A stretch of 64,000 bases of DNA from Caprimulgus europaeus (GCA_907165065.1 OU015526.1:71075723-71139722), one strand, 5' to 3'. Positions 12,801 to 24,600 are shown, counted from the stretch's first letter. Made by a program: numbers and translations. Notes: a model not told the origin generated them from the letters alone.

Positions 12801-15800
12801 GAGATATTTAAAACTAATTTTGTTCTCATTTATGTGGGAAGATAAATTGTGATACTTATTAAACTGTTTCAAATGTATGTTTTAAAATATGTTTAGTGTT
12901 CAAGGATGGTCTAGATTTAATCCTAGAAAGGTTATTGCTCTCTGTGTCTCACCTGTGGATCCAATCTCGAAAAAAGCAGATTACAAAGCTGCAAGCAAAG
13001 CCTCATTGTATTTCTCTGCTGTTACCTCATTCTTTTTCTGAAGAAGTGTGCCTTAAGAGGCCACACTTTCTATTCCATAGACTGTCTTGTATCTCAAACT
13101 GCTAATAAATGCCAACAAATATTAATTACAATGTTGGTGTGTGGTCCACATTAAGAACAGCAGGATTACTTTTAAAACTGGAGTGGCTGCAGTCTATTGC
13201 AACAGTATTAGTGGGTAGCAGGTCTTCTCAAGTGGGAGGCAGCCATGAATAAACTTTCTCAGACCAGAACTGTGAAGACTTTTTGAGGTTAATCAGTGCT
13301 CACGTGATGCCCCTTCTTCATTCATCAAGCTTTTAATAGAGAAGAGTACAGGGAAGAGCCATGCATAGGCATCATTAGAGTTTGGGTTGTGTCTCCCCTG
13401 TGCAATCTGTGGGCTTGTGCTTTTATCTGTATCCTGAGTCCAGAGTGGGAGAAGGCTGTTGGAGACCATAGCTCTGCTCTTCTCCCTGTCACCTAGTGCC
13501 ATTTGGATGGGATTATCAGAGTACTTGTGTGAGTTCATTGCACTGGGCCCGGTGGGGAGCTGGAATCCCTTTTACTGACTTCCCTCTAAACAAAGAAGTG
13601 TTTTCTCTTTTTCTTTCTTGTGTGATGTGATTCTGCCATCATTTTATCATGTGTGGAGCTGACTTCAGACTTAGGTGGTTTGGGTTTGTCTCTCTCTGCT
13701 GGCCTCACAGGTTGTATGGAGCCTACTTGTCCGCACAAACACTTAAATTAAGTGCCCAAGGTTAGCCAGTGGGGAATATGCCTTGAACCCTCTACCACAG
13801 ACTTCCGTGTGCTAGGCCAGACATAATATGCACCTCAGATTTGATAACTCAGCATTTTAATTACACAGATACATGTTGCTAATGAAGGAATGTAGTAAAT
13901 TTTAATTTTGCTATTATGGTATGTAGTATGGATTCAGTTTTGAAGCTGAAATGGTCATACGTAGGGTCAAATTATTCAGAGAATTCCATATTTAAAATCA
14001 ATTTATTCTGACAATTTTTTTCATTAATGAAAAAAAATCTAAAATACTTATTTGAAACTGTTTGAAACTAAATTTACTTCTGTTTTTCACAGTTTCTGCA
14101 ATTCCAGGAAATAGTAGAGTTGAGTTTAATTGACCATGCATAATGTGTTTGCATGTTACTAATTTTAAAATCCAAGGCTTAAAGTTAGTATTTGAGATAA
14201 GTAGACAAATACAAATTTTTTATATGCACTAAGCTGTTCACTCGCTATGATGCTGATGCTTAGATACCCTATTTAATGATACTTAATACAGTGATACTGA
14301 TTTTGTCCCTGCTGTGTTCATTATTAACCCCAGAAGGTAATGGAAATCTTATTAGATTCAGTACTGGATATTACTACTGTGCCTGACTATGGTATGAAAA
14401 AAAAGGAAGAAAGAGCCTGCAAACATTTGTAAGTTAATTGCCTGACTTGGAAACCACTAATGTACATGAGTAACATTTACTCACGTAGATTGTCTCAGTG
14501 AATTCAAAATCCCTCTGATGGGTGGTTGTAGAATAAGGCCATGAATCACACCTTTATGGAAAGTCTAAGAAATGTTAATGGGAAGGCACCCACAAAGTGC
14601 TATGGAAACTTAATAAGTTTCCATAAACACTATTTTAAATGCATATATAATTAAATAAAGGTACTGGTCAATGTTTAAAAATAAAGAACGAGAAGCTGAG
14701 CTTAGTTTGCCTATGTATATTAAAAAAAAAAATAATCTGGAGCAGCCATCAGCTCAGAGTAATTATTTCTATTCTACGTGACAACCACAGTCACCATGTC
14801 CATGTTCCTTTGCATTTGATACACCAAGCTCAGTGGCTGAGTTACACATGCCTTCACATAGCTTTTTCATTCATGTTTGTGACTGGCCAGCATTGCAGTA
14901 GCATCAGTGGTTGGGCAGGTACCGAAGCCACGGAGGAGCCTGGCACTGTGCTTTCAAATGGGAAGCGATGCCAGGACAAATGCTGATGGCACCTACCTCA
15001 TGGCTAAGTGAAAATGCTGTGATGAGCCACCAGGGTTTCAGCTGTCTCTCATGTACATGAACGCTGTAGCAATACCTAATGGTGACAATAACAAATTAGT
15101 GGCCAAACACAATTCCTGTCTTAAAGAAGGTGACTTTTTTTTTACCACCTGACTGCAGATAAGTGGTTATCACTCACCTTCTGGGGCAGTTTATTTGGGA
15201 GCCAGGAGCAAAGATGCTCTGGAAGTGGGATATACAGAGCTTGAAAGTGTAAAGCAATTATTTATTGATCAGCACACATGAAGTGTAGCTAGGATATAAC
15301 AGGCTGCTAGGGTGTTTTCCTTCCTAAGGAAGGTGGGGAGGCTTTGTTGTCTATGTAGGCATCATTTGGGAAGGAAGGGCTTGGTCAGAGTGGCCCCCGA
15401 AGCAGGTCCTTGGTGTTGCTGTATGTTGACAGCTCTTTCAGCACTGGTTACCTCATCTGATTAATCTTACTGGCCTGGCTAGATTTCTTGGCATGCTTGA
15501 TGTGTGTATGGTTTTTACTGTTGTTGTTGTATTGGATTTTTTAGAATGTTATCTTTTTTCATGTTGGTGGTGTATTTTTTTTCTGGGTAGCTGGCTGGGT
15601 GGTGAGGGCACCCTGGGAAGATGAGGGCTAACAGCACCCCAGACAAAGCTGTAGTGAGACTAAGTATGGTGGTGGTACCCATCCCCACCAGCCCGCTGCT
15701 GGCAAGCATCCTGTCCTGCCTGCGGTGACCTGGGCCCTGTGTCAGCTGGAGGATTACCAGCCCTGTTTGATGCACAGTCTCTTTGAGCCCAGGCCCAGTA

Positions 15801-16457
15801 ACTGGCTTGAAGGTTGCTTGCTCTCAGCCAAAACGGTCCTTACTGTTGGCCATGTGAGTTGAGCAGAAGGTAGAGGAGGAGAAAATGGGCCTTTCCAAGG
15901 GTGAGCCCCAGAGCTGACTTCAGATGCTCACTGAACCTACAGAGCCATCACACAAAAAAGTGAATTTTGTTACATTGAGTCTTTTCATGTGTTTCCTTCT
16001 ACCTGCCCTGGCAAGATCTCATGCAGGCTGGGGTGAAGTGGGGACCCTCCTTCGTGCCAGTCCCTTGTGCCCCTGCTCCAGCTTGGTGCTGGCACTAGAG
16101 GGGCTTGGTGGCCACAGGCAAGACCCCGGTGGGTGCACAGCCCCTGCAACAGGCCCTGCTCCCTGTGAGCAGGAGGCCGTGGGTTGTGGGAAGGCAAGCC
16201 ATGTCTCCACCATGGTGCTTGGGAAGCTCTCACATTCAACAGGGTTTGGAGAGATTAGAAATGAATGACTGAATCCATATATTTCCTCTGCCTGATGCTT
16301 TGGCTTGATCTATGTATTACTTGGTTTTGGCAGGTGACCAAACATCAGGAATCTTGGCAGAATTGGCATGCAGACACTTGTGGTGGGTAATGAGGATTTG
16401 GGGCCTGACCGCTGGCATAGTCAGGGTGAGCGTGCTGCCTGGAAAGGTCATCCTTGT
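6900..16457. other. Unique noncoding DNA, no gene seen
   Basis: Mostly AT-rich sequence without recognised exons or RNA genes. It includes a mildly GC-richer patch at about 7540-7970 with a short CAG run (about 7839-7853) and a small hairpin (CATTGC/GCAATG around seven A's, about 7936-7954), and a T-rich stretch near 10280-10320. Another GC-richer patch lies at about 15600-16260. Open frames up to 125 codons, for example 10429-10806, show no family I recognise. Confidence 0.6.
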
Positions 16458-17425
16458 AATCATGGAATCATAGAATTGCCTGGTTGGAAAAGACCTCTGA
16501 GATCGAGTCCAACTGTACCTATCCACTACTAAACCGTATGTTTGAGCACCGCATCTACCCATCTTTTAAATACCTCCAGGGATGGTGACTCCACCACCTC
16601 CCTGGGCAGCCCATTCCAGTGCCTGAGAACCCTTTCAGTGAAGAAGTATTTCCTGACATCCAATCTGTGCCTCCCCTGATATAACTTAAGGCCATTGCCT
16701 CTTGTTCTATCACTAGTTACCTGAGAGAAAAGACACACACCTGCCTCGCTACAGCCTCCTTTTGGGTAGTTATAGGCAGCCATAGACACCAGGCTTGGAG
16801 CCAAGGATTCACTTCCTGGCTTTTTCTAATCCCTGCCTCATCGTTCCCTGTAATATGCATGACAGAGGAGAACACCACCTATGCACTCAATTTCTTCAGC
16901 ATTCGTCCCAGGGTTCTGAAGTCCCTCTTAATAGCTCTCAGGCTTCTTGTTATGGTATCAGTATTGCCTAGTTGGAAAATCAGTGATGGATAATAATCCA
17001 TGGGCCTTACAAGAGTTGGGAGTTTTCTTTCCACACCTTTAACCCAAGCCCCAGGTAGGCAGCAGACTTCTCTGTGACAATGGTCTGGTCTGCATGTCAG
17101 GCCTTCTGTCCCCTTCAGAAGGGAGTCTTCTATGTCAATCACCCATCATTTCTTTACAGAAGCTGCTGTGATGTGGGGCTTAGGGTTCCTTAACCTTGGA
17201 AATGTTTCGAGGTTGTGGGAACCATCATCCACATTAAAACTGGGTTCAACTTGTAGAGCTTCTTATCTTTTGTGCAAGGGAACCTGGGAGGCTGGGGCTG
17301 TCACACAGGGGACACGCTTTCTGTGGTGGGCAGGAACCTGTTGCCATTCCCCTTCGTCTCTTAAATTTCTCTGTTCAGCTGGATGGAGAGAGGATAGGGA
17401 GTCCTCTGCTATACAAATAATAGTT
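16458..17425 (-). mobile_element. CR1 LINE with large internal deletion (ORF1 part joined to ORF2 tail)
   Basis: Read on the minus strand, 17425 to about 16790 carries text typical of the avian CR1 ORF1 esterase-like protein (DSLL.GTEG, REVCCLPGA, RKLP.LVRP.DYYP, SLRAIKRDF..LGR, then VVFSSV and NPWLQAWC). It then joins directly to the last part of ORF2 and the 3' end ([46 protein letters not shown]), finishing with the terminus seen on the plus strand as AATCATGGAATCATAGAATTG at 16458. In an intact CR1 the rest of ORF1 and most of ORF2, nearly 3 kb, lie between these parts. The junction falls at about 16775-16790. An LTR begins 148 bp to the right; whether CR1 sequence continues up to it is unclear. 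Confidence 0.85.
16785..17425 (-). pseudogene. CR1 ORF1 remnant with SGNH-hydrolase-like (esterase) domain
   Basis: The longest open piece is 16879-17142 (87 codons, minus strand). Avian CR1 ORF1 proteins carry a domain of the SGNH hydrolase/esterase superfamily, thought to act in LINE ribonucleoprotein function at membranes or in lipid binding. Here the block I motif normally written GDS reads E-D-S (residues 5-7 of the open piece) and the GxND-like block reads G-N-T-D. Stops occur upstream (in the segment corresponding to the basic linker before block I) and after the LKKLSA residues, where a glutamine codon seems to have become a stop. The C-terminal catalytic Asp/His block is missing through the internal deletion. 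The copy is dead. Confidence 0.75.
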
Positions 17426-17568
17426 GCCTGCTGGGTTTGAGAGCAGGAGCATAGAGTGGTGTTCCAACATCAGGAACTAGGCTGACAATTTTGAAGGTAC
17501 ATCAGTCTATGGACTTTGTTACAAGCACTGAGCAGCCAGAAAACCTTTTTAGCTGCCTCTCCAGGTGC
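17426..17568. other. Spacer between CR1 remnant and LTR, possibly more CR1
   Basis: This short stretch could be the degenerate N-terminal coding part of the same CR1 ORF1 on the minus strand, but I cannot find matching text with confidence. If it is CR1, the LTR at 17574 inserted within or at the 5' edge of that element. Confidence 0.3.
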
Positions 17569-17573
17569 CCAGG

Positions 17574-18731
17574 TGTGGTGGGTTGGCCCTGACCAAAGGC
17601 CAGATGCCCACCAAACCCCACTCTATCACTCCCCTCCTCAAATGGGCAGGGGGAGAAAATTATAATGAAAAGCTCGTGGGTGGAGATAAGGACGGAGAGA
17701 GATCACTCACCAATTACTGGCACGGGCAAAACAGACTCAACTTGGGGGAAAAAACAAATTTACTTTATTACCAATCAAAATCAGAGGATAATGAGAAGTA
17801 AGAAACCAAATCTTAAAACACCTCCCCCATCCCTCCCTTCTTCCCAGGCTTAACTTCTCTCCTGATTTCCACCTCCTCCCCACAGCGGCACAGGGGGACA
17901 GGGAATTGGGGTTGGGGTCAGTTCATCACACGTTGTTTCTGCTGCTGCTTCATCCTCAGGGGGAGGACTCCTTCCCCCCGCACCAGCATGGGGTCCCTCT
18001 CACGGGAGACAGTCCTCCACGAACTTCTCCAACGTGAGTCCTTCCCATGACTGACAGTTCTTCACAAACTGCTTTAGCATGGGTCCATTCCATGGGGTGC
18101 AGTCCTTCAGGAAGGGACTGCTCCAGCACGAGTCCCCCACGGGGTCACAAGTCCTGCCAGCAAACCTGCTCTGGCGTGGGCTCCTCTCTCCACGGGCTAC
18201 AGGTCCTGACAGGAACCTGCTCCAGCGCGGGCTTCCCGCGGGGTCACAGCCTCCTTCGGGCATCCACCTGCTTTGGCGTGGGGTCCTCCACGGGCTACAG
18301 GTGGTCATCTGCTCCACCATGGACCTCCATGGGCTGCAGGGGGACAGCCTGCCTCACCATGGTCTTCACCACAGGCTGCAGGGGAATCTCTGCTCCGGCG
18401 CCTGGAGCACCTTCTCCCCCTCCTTCTTCACTGACCTTGGTGTCTGTGGAGTTGTTTTCTCTTACATCTTCTCACTCCTCTCTCCAGCTGCAAAGTGTGC
18501 AGCTTTTTCTCCCTCTCTTCCTTTTTCTTTTTCTTAATGATGTTATCACAGAGGCGCTACTGATTGGCTCGGCCTTGGCCAGCGGCGGGTCCGTTCCTGT
18601 AGCCAGCTGGCATTGGCTGTGTCAGATCGGACATGGGGGAAGCTTCTGGCAGCTTCTCTCACAGAAGCCATCCCATGTCCCCCCCCCCGCTCCCCGCTGC
18701 TACCAAAATCTTGCCACGCAAACCCAATACA
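17574..18731 (-). mobile_element. Solo LTR of an avian endogenous retrovirus, antisense, with 5-bp TSD
   Basis: The element starts TGTGGTGGG and ends CCAATACA (TG...CA), is 1,158 bp long and is flanked by the perfect 5-bp duplication CCAGG (17569-17573 and 18732-18736). A 5-bp duplication fits ERVL-type or related retroviral integrases better than the 6 bp usual for ERVK. On the minus strand it reads TGTATTGGG...: an AATAAA polyadenylation signal lies at 17769-17764, followed by TTATCTCCACCCACGAG and a terminus ending CCACCACA. The plus-strand LTR at 21052 has the same order of elements, and this sets the orientation. No internal gag/pol/env sequence is present, so it is a solo LTR left by recombination. 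Open frames across it, up to 234 codons, are not genes. Confidence 0.9.
17985..18395. repeat. Degenerate internal tandem repeats inside the LTR U3 region
   Basis: Units of very roughly 60 bp recur, each containing variants of CTGCTCCAGCGTGGG followed by CCACGGG and a GCAGTCCT/ACAGGTCCT-like block. Counting from the first to the last clear copy I see about six or seven imperfect units. They lie in the U3 part of the minus-strand LTR, where retroviral enhancers sit, so they could be amplified enhancer units. The related LTR at 32832 has a more decayed version at about 33195-33520. Confidence 0.65.
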
Positions 18732-18736
18732 CCAGG

Positions 18737-20453
18737 ACTCCTAAACTATAATTTCACGACTCTTCAGCTGGCTGGAAGAATGTCCACAGCAGTTGGTCTA
18801 TAGCTGGCAGTCTCCGGTGACATTAATGGCTGGCTTAACAGGGACAGAGGTGAAACAGGGATCTGGGAACTGGCTTAGGGGGTATAAGTTACACTGCATT
18901 TTTATGACAAACGTAAGTGGTTAAATGGTTGTGTGTTGTTTTGGGTTTTTTTAATTACATGGGCAACTCCATCTGTCTAGAGGTTTGAGTGGAGTAGGTA
19001 TTGAGTTTTGCTTGGAGCAAAGTCCTCATTATACAAGGGCACTTTAAGTACCTGTATCAGCTTATTTTGAAAGCTGACATCCAAGCAGTTATGTTTTAGT
19101 TACCCATCTCCTTCTCTGTGTTTTTTTGGAGACTCAACAACCAGAATATTCAGCCCAGATAGAGACTCTGTTCAAAGTTCATGGTCTTGTTTCTGTATCT
19201 TCATCAAACTTTGGGTATTTTTCCAGACAAACTCAACAAGGTTCAGGACTCTAAGCTCGAAAATTTCATTGGCAGGCCACAATGAAACTGATGTAATGGA
19301 AATTATTTAATGCTACATAAATTTTAAATCATGCTTTCTATGCCATCCAGATAATGAGTATATTGTTTAATTTCCTTGCAAAGGATAAATTTTCCTTATT
19401 CTGTATTAAGTGTTCCAAGTTATCTAAACTCCATGGCTATATTTTGGGGGTGTGTGAGGGGTTGAGAATAAACAAACAACCTTCAAAATGTGTAGGATCT
19501 GTGTTTATAAATTGCTTATAGATGTGGGAATTTGGAAGGAGGTAAAGCAACTAATGCCAAAGTATAAATAGTAGAAAAGAATTTTTTTTTTGGTGTTTGC
19601 TTAGTGCTGGTGTCATTTATCATAGCAGGTATGTTATAGACAAAGTATACTAGGCAAATCATTATTAATGTATTACTGTATTTTGTGGATTTGAAGAATG
19701 AGTCTGTGGATGGAATAAGGGGGGCAGTATTGCAGAAGAGCAGATCACATCAGTGCTGGGCAGGAAAAACTCTTGAATATTAATAGTGTAAATACAGTAG
19801 CAAGCCTCGCTTATATCTAGATTGTATTATCAGAAATTACACATTGCTCTTCAAATCTTCAGGGTTTTTTTTTGTTTTTAGGGTTTTTTAAACTTTTTTC
19901 TGGGGAAAAAAAAATCTCTTCCCCTCCTTTGTACTCTGGTCCTGTTATCACTTTTGCTCGTATCACATTAAACTCTCTCTGCTGGTATGAAAATAAGCTG
20001 TGTATAGCATAGGTTGTAGAAGAAATTCTTTACTACCTTAGGTAGTAAACTCCCTGTTTAGCCTGAGAGTTGTATATCTAGCATAGCTAAAGCAAAGACT
20101 TATGACACCTACAAATGGTAAGTACATTAATCAGAATGTAATTAATGTTAGTTTGCCTTGAATCCAAATAAAAGCACACTAAGATAGTTAACAAAAACCA
20201 GTACGTGGATATTTTGTAGCACTAATATTGTAGCTGGATAGAATGTATAAGCAATGCGACCACCAAAGGGGCAACAAAGCTGAGGGTATTTGCACATAGG
20301 AAACATTCAAATAATAAAAAAGTTGCAAGATAAATATGCAGAGTGTCCTACCAAATGGGCTGAGGAGAATGGCAACACCAAAATAAGCATTACGGGAAGC
20401 AGGTGAGCGCCCCTTTGGAGTGGTGGTGGGGAGCAAGTAGCATAGAAACCTCC
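18737..20453. other. Unique AT-rich noncoding DNA, no gene seen
   Basis: No exon, RNA gene or recognised repeat was found. The first 150 bp after the LTR target duplication may belong to whatever sequence the LTR interrupted. T-rich runs occur near 19865-19900. Confidence 0.55.
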
Positions 20454-20794
20454 AGGAGGAGGAAAGAAAGAGAAAGGAGAAGGGAGAAGGGAGAAGGGAG
20501 AAGGGAGAAGGGAGAAGGGAGAAGGGAAGAGAGGGAGAAGGGAGAAGGGAGAAGGGAAGAGAGGGAGAAGGGAGAAGGGAAGAGAGGGAGAAGGGAGAAG
20601 GGAAGAGAGGGAGAAGGAAGGAGAGGAGAGGAGAGGAGAGGAGAGGAGAGGAGAGGAGAGGAGAGGAGAGGAGAGGAGAGGAGAGGAGAGGAGAGGAGAG
20701 GAGAGGAGAGGAGAGGAGAGGAGAGGAGAGGAGAGGAGAGGAGAGGAGAGGAGAGGAGAGGAGAGGAGAGGAGAGGAGAGGAGAGGAGAGGAGG
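20454..20794 (+). repeat. 341-nt uninterrupted polypurine tract, GGGAGAA and GGAGA tandem repeats
   Basis: Every base from 20454 to 20794 is A or G. The first part (about 20480-20615) is a heptamer-like GGGAGAA array interrupted by AGAGAGG spacers. The second part (about 20618-20790) is a nearly pure pentamer array of GGAGA, about 35 copies. The plus-strand tract is mirror-symmetric at the unit level, the property needed for intramolecular triplex (H-DNA). Stop-free frames exist on both strands simply because of composition; they are not genes. Array length is likely polymorphic and hard to assemble. Confidence 0.98.
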
Positions 20795-21051
20795 CAAGTC
20801 TCTCTCAGCCCCAGCTTTCCCAGCTGAGGAGCTGTCAGTCAGGCCTGATCACATTCACCTCTGCAATGAAGAACACACTGTGGCTGTGAGCCACTCGCAG
20901 CTGGTTTAGGACAGAGGTGTGAAAGACTGACAGTGCTCCATGCAGCACAAATTATTAATGAGGTGTGAGGACTAACCATTAGCATCTTGCTGCCAATAAG
21001 TGAGCTTAGTACAGTTTTGTTTTAAAATTTAAAGCTGATGTGATTTGTCAG

Positions 21052-21693
21052 TGTCCTGTTTTTTAGCTGAGACAGAGATGGATTTCTTTTTAGTAGCTAG
21101 AATAGTGCTGTGTTTTGGTTTCAGCCTGGGATTTGTTATCAGTAAAACTTTGATAAAGTACCAGTGTTTTTATTTTGTCACTGGAAGTTGAAGGATTTTG
21201 TGTTTTGTTAGTTTACAAATACAAGATCTGGGAAGCCAAGGAATATTTAAATTAATAAGCTAAATTCGCATTTGGATATGCCAGTGAGATATTCCATATC
21301 ATAGAATATCATGTTCAGTGTATTAGTGAGGGTTTCCTCTCTTGCTGTCTTTGGCTTTTGCTCAGGATCTCACTCTTCTGGGATTGTGGTTTCAGTTTTG
21401 GGATTTTCTCTCCTCTGGGATCATTATCTGAGAATGGGCCAGTCTTGGTCGGCAGGCAGTGAGCAATTGCACTGTGTATCATTCATTTGCATATTTTATT
21501 TCAATTAGTATTCTCATTATTATTTTAATAAAATTATTATTTTAAGTTTTATTTTATTTCAATTATTAAATTGTTCTTATCTCAACCTACAAATCTCCTT
21601 ACCCCCAGTTCTCTCCCCTATCCCTTGGGTTGAGAGTGAGTGAATAGCTGTGTTTGGCTGCTAGCCAAGTGCTAGCCCAGTGAAACCACCACA
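21052..21693 (+). mobile_element. Solo LTR of a related avian endogenous retrovirus, sense
   Basis: The element begins TGTCCTG and ends GTGAAACCACCACA, about 642 bp. Internal text matches the order I know from avian LTRs: TTTCTTTTTAGTAGCTAG and ATAGTGCTGTGTTTTGG near the 5' end, GATATTCCATATCAT in the U3 region, GAGCAATTGCACTGTG, then a T/A-rich run, ATTAAATTGTTCTTATCTCAACC (polyadenylation-type ATTAAA and R/U5), and a terminal purine-rich GAGAGTGAGTGAATAGCTG block. The flanking five bases (GTCAG and GACAT) do not match, so either the target duplication has decayed or my 5' end is off by a few bases. No internal viral genes are present. More diverged, hence probably older, than the other two LTRs. 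Confidence 0.8.
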
Positions 21694-24600
21694 GACATTC
21701 TTCTAAGCCTGTCCAGCATAGTGCACTCTAATTCCCTCAGTGATATATTGAGATTATGTGTTTTAATTTGAAGTTTAGAGCTACATTTCTTGACAAAGTA
21801 GAGCTGCAGCCAGGAGTACAAGAAAGCTAGGCTGTTTAGAGGGAGATGGTTGTGCTTTTACAGTTTGAGGAAGAAATCTCTGACCATAAGACTATGGTAG
21901 TTAGCTTTGGCATGAAGACAGCTGTAGATGGGGAAAAGTAAGAGAAAGGTCTGAGGATTGACTGTCCTTGTAAGGGTAGGTTCTTCAGTGTTGTGATTTA
22001 AAACTCACACCTTTTGCTGCTCTCTCAAAACTGAGGCAGGGCTTTAAAATGGACTGCATGTGTTTAGCCAGAAGTCAAGGAAGGACTAATTGCCAACAAA
22101 CGTGGTCTACCTTGTGAAGGGTGCCATTTACAATGCATTGTTCATACTGGTGAAAGTTAGTGGTGTAAATTGCTGGTCCATCTGGTTTTGCTTTGCTTTG
22201 TGCTCTGCTTGTGATGATCAGCTCCTTGCGAGGAAGCAGAGAGTCTCAGATTCTGTCCTATAAAATGTTGGATTTGCCTTCAGAAAGGTGGTTGCTCACA
22301 GATTGTTCTGCTTTCAAACAGTTAATATATAACTGGGATACTTACATTAATGACTTATCTTTTCATGTCAAGTCACTGAATTATTGTCTGGGAATGCTAC
22401 GTGCTCACATAGAGCGGAGCTTTGTGCAATGAAAATGCAGGCATCCTTTATTTCTTTAAAGATGTGATTGCATTGAAAAAAATTGTCTGTTACAAATAAA
22501 ATGTGGAGCAGTAACCCTTGCTCCTAAATGTAGGCAGTAATCTAATTTGAGTTGCAGAAACTGACTTCTTGAGCATTTGGAGAAACTTCTAATCCTTCTG
22601 GAGAAATAATTGCGTGTTAATTAAGAGCCAGAATTCCATGAGGCTTATTAGCTGTCTAGCTGGATCTGAGAAGCAGAAGGTTGAACAGAGTTTAACTAAA
22701 ATTTAGAACTGTTAATTAGTCTCCTTTCTTTCTGGTCTCCTTTCTATTTTCTTGGTTTTTAGTTTGTGTCTTTGAATGACCCGTGAGAAACTACTGTGCT
22801 TCTGACATGATAGTTCCCAATTGTAAATGCTGAACTTTACTAGCTGTGAAAGAATAAAGCTTTAAAAGAGCTTGGCTTCCCTTAGCTACAAGCTAGCTTG
22901 TTATGGAAGAAGAAATGACAGAAAGTGGAAAAAGAAGGCTGGCTAATCTTGTTAAATTGGCTGAATAATGTTGCATTCAAGCTTCGTGAACTCCATGCTG
23001 GAACACATGGATGCTTTAATAAACTTTAGATGACCTGTCTTACTTTAGCACTTTTTACAGGGTTCAGAAAATGTTTGATAAGTGTACGGATACCTAAATG
23101 TGAAGCGATCTTCCTTATAGATCTCCATTTTCATAGTTACGAATACGGGAATCTGTGAACATGCAACGCTTGTACTTCACTGATGCGTGCCTGGGCAAGG
23201 TCAGGGAGGGGAAAGTAGAGCCTGAAACCCATTTTAGTGTCTTTGGAAGTTTGTTAAGCAGCACACATAGAGATGTGAACTGTTTCCTGAGTCTTTTACT
23301 TGGATGTTATGATTAAATTTCCTTTTTGGAGGGGAGGCGTGAGGGGGATGCTAGCATGCAGTACAAAACTCCCTGGCATTCTGGTATGAGGAGAAGTGAG
23401 CCAAGCAAAACAGCTGCGCTTTTAGCTCAATAGCCCCGGTACCCCCCAGTGAAATCATTTGGAGCCTGCTGAGTAGGGATGGTTTAAAGCTCTATCATAA
23501 AAGACAAAAAAAAATTCTATTCATTAATTAGATTTGTCAGAGTCTGCTTTGTATTTCCATCAATGAAGACCACTTCATTCCAGGGGTACAGTTAAGCCCT
23601 TAAGCTAATTTGACTTCTGGCTCCAGTTCTCTTATATTTAATGCCTCACCTTTAGATGTTTTGTTGTTCTAATCATTGAAATGTTTATATTTTCCTTTCA
23701 GTTTATAGTATGTCTCAACTATGACATTTGCATTAATATAAATGCATTTGCCTAATACAGATGAACTGCAAAACAGAAGATGCATCAGAATGACTAATCC
23801 TGGTAACTTAACTGGTTTTACACCAATATGGTTTGCCTCTAGTTGCCAACTTTGTCAGAGGAGGTGAGAGGGCCAAATGGGAAAGGGAAGTATGTTAAGT
23901 ATAGTGTAGATAGCCCTTGAGTTATAAATTAAAAACTACTTGGATCTGTAAAAAATGTCCTAATCATGCAGATTAGAGCAGTTGTGTAGTATAACTATCA
24001 TACTTTGACAGTCCAATTGCTCCAAGCATTTGGAGGTGACAGATTTTTTTTTTTTCCCTCTGTATTTTTAGTTATTTTCCCACTCTTTTAAAATACAGAT
24101 TTACTTTTTTTATTAAGTGTAGTCTAAGTATAACACTTAAAGCTAAATTTGAGGAACTCCTGAAACAATAGGGTGTGTGATTATAATTGTGAGAGTCTAG
24201 GTATGCATGAATAAGAATCCCAAAAACTCTCTTACAGTGTGCACTTATTGTGTGATTCTTTTGGCAGAGTTTGAATTATCCCACTACTAAGTCTTGGGTT
24301 GGTTTCTTGTTACTGCACTAGCTTTTCTGTCAAGTATACTGCACAGCATTCTGATCTGACAGCCACTTGGCAAGAGTTGCTTGCTTGGAACTATACTAAA
24401 TACTTCTAATTTCATTTGAAAGTTAAAGGATTGCTTTATGAAGGCTTGTTCTTAACCATACACAGATAAGGCTCTAAACTGTGTGGTTTTGGACAACTAA
24501 ATCCTCTTGATTTTGATAGGGGAAAAAAACTACTTTTAAAAAATATTGATGGATTTACAATTCTAATTGTCTTTAAGAGACTGTGATTTGGAGAACACAA

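Noticed and set aside
18047-18751. 234-codon open frame
   Set aside because: It lies within the antisense solo LTR and runs past its end; the cysteine/glycine/serine-rich translation reflects the U3 repeats.
20454-20794. CRISPR-like array
   Set aside because: The units are contiguous 5- to 7-mers with no spacers, in a vertebrate genome.
20403-20909. 168-codon Arg/Glu/Gly-rich frame and 135-codon Leu/Ser/Pro frame on the other strand
   Set aside because: Both are translations of the purine pentamer array and have no independent support.
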